From the NCBI GenBank assembly GCA_002431635.1, contig DJGH01000036.1, forward strand, positions 18,831 through 27,704: a stretch of DNA of 8,874 nucleotides, given 5' to 3'. Of this stretch, positions 4,731 to 8,874 are shown in pieces (position 1 is the stretch's first letter; every line of letters begins with the position of its first letter). This stretch comes from Petrotoga sp. UBA5851. GTDB taxonomy: Bacteria > Thermotogota > Thermotogae > Petrotogales > Petrotogaceae. The notes beneath the pieces were generated by a model, which made no database searches, was not told where the DNA came from, and was given only the letters and a program-made list of their open reading frames with translations. The position numbers were made by a program, and so were the translations under genes.

Positions 4731-6792
4731 ACATTATTTCAAGAGCCATAAAAATAGCTGTTATAAGTTCCTGACCAGTTATCGGTTGTTTTGGCATATA
4801 CGTGTTTTGCATAACAGGAATTATCTTTGAGGCATATAACAGCATGCAGTAAGGTAGATACTCCTGCGATATTTCTTTTTGATCGTTGAAGATCGTACCG
4901 AATATTTCCGGGCAATGCACATAAGGCTTTAAATTTAGAAAGTTTCCAATTATTCCGGACAATAATTCTTTTGTGAGAACAGTATCGTGAGACATATTTA
5001 TTTCTTTCACGTATAAAGTATCGTTAAATATGTTATACTCTGAGTTTATACCTGTCAGTTTCATGTTTTTTGCGCTAGTTACTGCTGAAAGAACTTTAAG
5101 TGCATCATGAACGGTTACCGCCTTATCAAGATTTTTTATGAATTCATAGTCGATTAAGTTATTATCGTATAAAATCTGAGCTGTATGGCTTATATTCTCA
5201 GGAAGTTTATTATAGGAACTCCATGTAGTGTCTTTTATTACGTAACCATTTGGGTTTATAAGCTTGCCATCTGTTTTGAGGTAAATCTCTGAATAAGGAA
5301 CAATAGTATACACAGCAAAGGTTTTGGGTTGTACATACTCTCCCCAGTAATTGTAGCTTGGACTTTTGGTAAGATAAAGGTCAAAGCTTCTTTCGGCAGT
5401 AAGTATTGAAAAAGCCTCTTCTTGCGATATAAGCGTTTCATCTTTCTCAATATCAAACTTCGAGGTATAGGATAAGTTCATGTAAAGACATTGAAGGTTG
5501 TACTTATCCAGTCTAATGATAAAGGCATCAGGACTGAAGATTATGCCGTTTTTCAAAATTCTTTTGAAATCTATCAGATAACTTTTATCGTCGGACGATA
5601 TGTAAAATGCCATAAAATCATTTTGTACTGATAACGATTCAAGTATTTCTTTTGCTCTTTCAAGTGCCTGGTTAGGTGTCTTTAATGTTGATTCTTCGTT
5701 TGAAGGAAAAGAGCTGTAGTACAGATTCTTAACTTTTCCATATATTGCATCGATACTTATGTTTGCGTTTGCTGGATGTGAAGATTGTTGATCATAGATA
5801 CTTAGGTTCCAAATGCGTTCATCAGGAAGACCAGAGTAATTTACTTCAAAATTTAGATTCATAAAAGTATCAAGAGTGCTGTTGAAAAAGTTTTTTGTGA
5901 AGTAAAGTGCATCTTCCATACTCATAGGAGTTTGAAGAACAGTGCTTTCAAAATGATACTCTTGTTTGACGGAATAAACAGCCGAACTGGCATTGTAAAG
6001 GAGATTTATTTCATCTCCATACTCATCGGTGAGCATACCGGTTATTGAATCTATTTTTGGAACGTTAGAGTTGAAAGTTGGAAAATCGTAACATAAAATA
6101 TATTTGGTTGCTCCTTCATCATCGTTCCAAAAGGATTTTACAGTTGGAAGTACCATAATGTTTTTACGTAATTCTTTTTCTGCCTGTACAGGTGTAATTT
6201 TTTTTGTGAAAATTATTGTGTCATCAAAATCTGACCAATTATAGTTAAAACTTTGGATCTGACCGTTGGAGGGGTCAATCGATATAGTTATACCGTCCTG
6301 ACTGAAATCAGGAAGAAATTTGATGCTATCTATTATGCGCGGAAATGTGAAATCATAGTAAAGATATACTTGATTTTTCGAAGATGAACTATTTCCTGGG
6401 ATGGTATACTCCATATTAAACTTCTGTTGGTTATAAACTCCTATCATTTTTAAAAAAGCTACTGCTTTTTCATAAGCTTGCTTACGTGTAAGCACAGGCA
6501 AAAACCTTCTGCTGGTACCGTTGAAATAATATCGTCTTAAGATGCCGGTATCGGCGTCAATCTCAGCACTAAATGAATAGAAATCCGAATAAATGTTCCA
6601 TACGTTTGCATCTGAATCATAAGCCTTTTGAATATTCAGAGTTACTCTTTTGGAGTCAGTATAGCCAAAGACATCCTTCAAAAAAGATAGCACAGAATTC
6701 TTTGAGAAAACTGGCTCTTCATTAAGAGTGGAAAAAGGGAAAGCTGAAATACATAGCAGCAGTAAAAAAGAGACAAAAAAAAGTTTTTTCAT
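4729..6792 (-). CDS. Exported YcdB/YcdC-like repeat protein with SLH-like C-terminus, 687 aa
   Basis: A signal peptide is clear: MKK, a hydrophobic core at 4-16, then cleavage near SAFPFS (16-21). The mature protein repeats a PepSY-like unit of a strand with IDxxxG and a following helix. Strands are at about 76-90 (AEIDADTGILRRYYF), 168-186, 246-256, 344-360 and 422-441. Helices start TRKQAYEKAVAFLK (102), TPVQAEKELRKN (200), SMEDALYFTK (291), TPNQALERAKEILE (372) and SQEEAFSIL (456). This matches the YcdB/YcdC domain family of Gram-positive secreted proteins, function unknown. The last 170 residues, with LPYCMLLYASKII and MPKQPITGQELITAIFMALE (646-685), resemble S-layer homology domains that bind wall polymer. 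The SLH match is weak. GAGGTGA stands just before ATG 6792. Last gene of the operon, 11 bases after the DUF1175 gene. Confidence 0.75.
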   Translation of the reverse strand: MKKLFFVSFLLLLCISAFPFSTLNEEPVFSKNSVLSFLKDVFGYTDSKRVTLNIQKAYDSDANVWNIYSDFYSFSAEIDADTGILRRYYFNGTSRRFLPVLTRKQAYEKAVAFLKMIGVYNQQKFNMEYTIPGNSSSSKNQVYLYYDFTFPRIIDSIKFLPDFSQDGITISIDPSNGQIQSFNYNWSDFDDTIIFTKKITPVQAEKELRKNIMVLPTVKSFWNDDEGATKYILCYDFPTFNSNVPKIDSITGMLTDEYGDEINLLYNASSAVYSVKQEYHFESTVLQTPMSMEDALYFTKNFFNSTLDTFMNLNFEVNYSGLPDERIWNLSIYDQQSSHPANANISIDAIYGKVKNLYYSSFPSNEESTLKTPNQALERAKEILESLSVQNDFMAFYISSDDKSYLIDFKRILKNGIIFSPDAFIIRLDKYNLQCLYMNLSYTSKFDIEKDETLISQEEAFSILTAERSFDLYLTKSPSYNYWGEYVQPKTFAVYTIVPYSEIYLKTDGKLINPNGYVIKDTTWSSYNKLPENISHTAQILYDNNLIDYEFIKNLDKAVTVHDALKVLSAVTSAKNMKLTGINSEYNIFNDTLYVKEINMSHDTVLTKELLSGIIGNFLNLKPYVHCPEIFGTIFNDQKEISQEYLPYCMLLYASKIIPVMQNTYMPKQPITGQELITAIFMALEIM

Positions 6793-6803
6793 GACTCACC
6801 TCT

Positions 6804-7574
6804 TCAATATGAAAGAATTTTAAATCTGAAAACACCCATAAAGTATTTATTTTGATATGATGGCAGCCAGGATGGGTCGGCGAAAAACATATCTTCAAGC
6901 TTTACTATTCTAAGCTCTCCTCCTTTTTCATCTACTGGACCTGTGTGATAAAGAATATAACTTTCGCCATTATTCCGCAAGTATATCATTATATGATAAG
7001 GAAATTCTGGATCTTCGGGGTGGAAAAAGCCTATAACATCACCAGATTTTGCGGCATATATATCCTTGGAAACAAAAACCGTATTATATTCCAGCATATG
7101 TCGTGCAGAAGCAAAAACTGAAAAATCTGATGGAACTTCGTCATAATAATACTTATTATTATTAATTTTGAAGAGCAGTTGTTTTAAAGCAGGTACATTA
7201 GGATAATTATAATTCTGTATATCTTCAAAGACTATGCCCCTGTAGCCACTCTGTTCTATCCAGATTGGATCATGCTTTTTCAAGGCTTCTTTATATGCGT
7301 ATCTGACAAGCCCAGCACAGTCAGAGTAATTTTCTGGAAGAACTGTACTGCGGTTTACAACCACATTAAGTATAATTGATGTGAACCAATTTCTGAAGTT
7401 CTCAGAATCATCATAATTAAGTTCGGCAACATCAGGGAAACCGTTTCCGTTAAGATCAAGCCTGTAAAAGCGTTCATTCTGGTTAATTTTTATCTGCAGT
7501 GTGAATATGAAAAAAATAAGTATAAGAGTAACTAAAATAATTGAAAGTAACGAAATAGTTTTAAATAAATTCAT
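6804..7574 (-). CDS. DUF1175 (YfaT-like) protein with NlpC/P60-like catalytic motifs, 256 aa
   Basis: One N-terminal membrane helix (about 7-28) anchors or exports the protein. Next is a complete EF-hand-type calcium loop, DLNGNGFPDVAE (40-51), with D, N, N, D and E at loop positions 1, 3, 5, 9 and 12. The main domain has SDCAGLVRYAYKEAL (84-98), matching the DCSGLV cysteine motif of NlpC/P60 papain-like hydrolases (C86). AKSGDVIGFF (175-184) and YHIMIYL (193-199) match the family's GD and HVGIYL motifs, with H194 as the likely catalytic histidine and H210 nearby. NlpC/P60 enzymes cut peptidoglycan peptides, but DUF1175 activity is, as far as I know, unproven. In E. coli the relative YfaT is near an alpha-2-macroglobulin gene, which is absent here. 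ATG 7574 overlaps the preceding stop as ATGA, and AGAAGGA is 8 bases upstream. Confidence 0.8.
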   Translation of the reverse strand: MNLFKTISLLSIILVTLILIFFIFTLQIKINQNERFYRLDLNGNGFPDVAELNYDDSENFRNWFTSIILNVVVNRSTVLPENYSDCAGLVRYAYKEALKKHDPIWIEQSGYRGIVFEDIQNYNYPNVPALKQLLFKINNNKYYYDEVPSDFSVFASARHMLEYNTVFVSKDIYAAKSGDVIGFFHPEDPEFPYHIMIYLRNNGESYILYHTGPVDEKGGELRIVKLEDMFFADPSWLPSYQNKYFMGVFRFKILSY

Positions 7575-8077
7575 ATTTTTTTCCTTCTACTATTAAGAAA
7601 TTTGTGTATATTCCCTTCCCAGACATTCATAAAAGTCAGATAATATTCTTTATACTCGGGGATAAGATTCTTCTGTTCAAGATAAAAAATTATAAAGCCT
7701 TCTTCTTCTGCGTGAGTTAAATCAAAGTAATTATGAAGATAAAAATGCATGACCTCATGTGCCAGAGTCTGATAAAAGATCTCCTTTTTAATGAGCTTAG
7801 AAAAAGGAACAGTAAATATAGAATTCATCTCAGGGATAAAAACTGCTCCGTAGTACGAATATTCAAGAGATGTGATATCATAAAACTCCAGGTTGCTTGA
7901 ACATTCTGCCACTGTAATACTTTGTGATGGTATAGAGGATATTTTCAGAAAATCGAATATCTTTATGAAAAATTTATTATCCGGAAAATCCTGCGGAAAA
8001 GAAAAGTAGTTAAGTCCCAGAAGAGTTGTCAAGCAAAATATAAATGAAAAAGAGAGAGAGATAATGTTTTTTTTCAT
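7571..8077 (-). CDS. Small exported HExxH putative metallopeptidase, 168 aa
   Basis: MKKN followed by a hydrophobic stretch (5-25) gives a signal peptide or anchor. The centre holds TLAHEVMHFYLH (104-115), an HExxH zinc motif (H107, E108, H111). Fourteen residues after H111 come EEEGF (124-128), so E125 or E126 can be the third zinc ligand, like the EG(L/F)A motif of gluzincin peptidases. With only 168 residues it is near the minimum for a catalytic domain. The part before HExxH (70-100, VFIPEMNSIFTVPF) could supply the usual edge strand. The stop of the response regulator lies one base upstream of its ATG. The ribosome binding sequence AAAGGA is about 17 bases away, so translation is probably coupled. 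Named family unknown; peptidase activity is predicted from motif only. Confidence 0.7.
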   Translation of the reverse strand: MKKNIISLSFSFIFCLTTLLGLNYFSFPQDFPDNKFFIKIFDFLKISSIPSQSITVAECSSNLEFYDITSLEYSYYGAVFIPEMNSIFTVPFSKLIKKEIFYQTLAHEVMHFYLHNYFDLTHAEEEGFIIFYLEQKNLIPEYKEYYLTFMNVWEGNIHKFLNSRRKKI

Positions 8078-8078
8078 T

Positions 8079-8825
8079 TTAAAAATGTAATTTATCCTTT
8101 AGGCCAGGTAAAAAATTTCTTCCGACCTTCAGAGATGATTTTGCTTTATCGCTTAGTTCTACAGAGTATTCACTCAGAAACCACTTTTTAAGCCGTTGAA
8201 TTTTTGAAATTGAAACAATGTAGCTCTTGTGTATTCTGAGGAATACTGACGGATCAAGCATTTCTTCGAGACTTTTGAGAGTGTTGTCATAGTAGTATTC
8301 TTTATCGTAGGTACATAAAAAAACATATTTATCTTCAGCCTTAAAATAAAACACATCCTGTTGATTGAGAATAAGTATTTCATCTTCAAGCTTTATGGAA
8401 AATCTAGTAAGATACTTTTCAGAGTTCATATATTTTTTTATTATATCAATAACGTTATCTTCAAGAGTTTTATTGGATTGTATGACTTTATTTACTGCAG
8501 ATTGAAGTCTTTCAAGAGAGATAGGCTTCAAAAGGTAGTCCACCGCATTTTCTTCGAAGGCTTTTATTGCATACTCCTGATATGCAGTAATGAAAATTAT
8601 CTTAGGCCTATATTCAAGGGCAGATATAACTTCAAAGCCATTCTTGCCAGGAAGGTTTATATCCATAAAAACCAATTCCGGTCTAAGCTTGTTTATTTCA
8701 GAAACAGCTTGGATGCCGTTATCCGCCTGTCCGATAATACTTATTTCCTGTACTTCAGACAGCAAAGTTTTCAGTCGCGAAAGTGAGTGAGGCTCATCCT
8801 CAACAACAAAAGTTTTCATTATCAT
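8079..8825 (-). CDS. LytTR-family response regulator, 248 aa
   Basis: DNA-binding response regulator of the LytR/AgrA type. The receiver domain (3-120) has the acidic pair E9 D10, phosphorylation site D55 in LVFMDINLPG, T80 in FITAY and K100 in LLKP, so all key residues are present. The LytTR DNA-binding domain (about 138-246) shows the typical FLRIHKSYIVSISKIQRL (195-212) and a final KVGRNFLPGLK. AAGGAGG (8834-8840) lies 8 bases before ATG 8825. A second ATG at 8819 would be 14 bases away, so the first is preferred. The kinase stop codon sits between this ribosome binding site and the start, the standard arrangement for a co-translated pair. It probably regulates its own operon. No LytTR target repeat can be tested because the operon's start is outside the window. 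Confidence 0.95.
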   Translation of the reverse strand: MIMKTFVVEDEPHSLSRLKTLLSEVQEISIIGQADNGIQAVSEINKLRPELVFMDINLPGKNGFEVISALEYRPKIIFITAYQEYAIKAFEENAVDYLLKPISLERLQSAVNKVIQSNKTLEDNVIDIIKKYMNSEKYLTRFSIKLEDEILILNQQDVFYFKAEDKYVFLCTYDKEYYYDNTLKSLEEMLDPSVFLRIHKSYIVSISKIQRLKKWFLSEYSVELSDKAKSSLKVGRNFLPGLKDKLHF

Positions 8826-8828
8826 AAA

Positions 8829-8874
8829 TCAGGCCTCCTTATAAGGAATTATTATAGTTACATCAGTTCCTGAA
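8829..8874 (-). CDS. Sensor histidine kinase, last 14 codons (partial)
   Basis: The minus-strand frame ending at TGA 8831-8829 reads SGTDVTIIIPYKEA. This is the usual end of the HATPase_c domain of LytS/AgrC-like kinases (GxGTxVxIxIP). Its position directly upstream of a LytTR regulator supports the call. Everything else, including sensor type and catalytic residues, lies beyond the window edge. Confidence 0.65.
   Translation of the reverse strand, partial: SGTDVTIIIPYKEA

Noticed and set aside
4574..4774. 66-codon plus-strand frame across the MATE end and terminator
   Set aside because: Overlaps the MATE C-terminus in another frame and runs through the terminator hairpin; no SD.
8361..8786. 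141-codon plus-strand frame opposite the response regulator
   Set aside because: It lies wholly antisense to a clear LytTR regulator with all receiver and DNA-binding motifs; composition and lack of SD mark it as a shadow.

Overview
The window is AT-rich bacterial DNA with strong AAGGAGG-type ribosome binding sites, closely packed genes and Rho-independent terminators. The gene content is two-component regulation of the LytTR type, a MATE pump, an exported YcdB/YcdC-like protein with a weak S-layer-homology-like tail, and a DUF1175-like protein. This fits a low-GC anaerobe, either a clostridial-type Firmicute or a member of the Thermotogota. The sequence alone does not decide between them.

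The left third (1-3335) is mostly decaying DNA. It opens with an MFS efflux gene broken by a stop and two frame changes (2-702). This is joined in frame to the C-terminal ATPase end of an ABC-F antibiotic-resistance protein (715-1110). Next come two nearly identical CCATGG hairpin terminators, each close to a copy of the 12-base ribosome-binding sequence AAGGAGGTAAGG. After them is a run of very short reading frames (1227-1956), most with a good Shine-Dalgarno, and then an ABC exporter collapsed to about 50 codons (1981-2135). One intact cysteine-rich gene, probably DUF6144-like (2215-2784), stands among these remnants. It is followed by a mutated IS3-family orfA (2881-3178).

The middle holds an intact MATE efflux pump on the plus strand (3337-4698). 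A strong bidirectional terminator separates it from the convergent genes.

The right half (4729-8874) is a compact minus-strand operon. Read 5' to 3' it holds a sensor kinase (only its last 14 codons are in the window), a LytTR response regulator, a small exported HExxH protein, a membrane-anchored DUF1175/NlpC-like protein with an EF-hand-like loop, and a large exported protein with repeated PepSY/YcdB-like units. Spacings are an SD overlapping the kinase end, 1 base, a 4-base overlap and 11 bases, so co-transcription is very likely. Inference: this is a sensor-controlled set of envelope proteins with two predicted hydrolases and one large extracytoplasmic, possibly wall-bound, protein. It is the best candidate here for an undescribed system.
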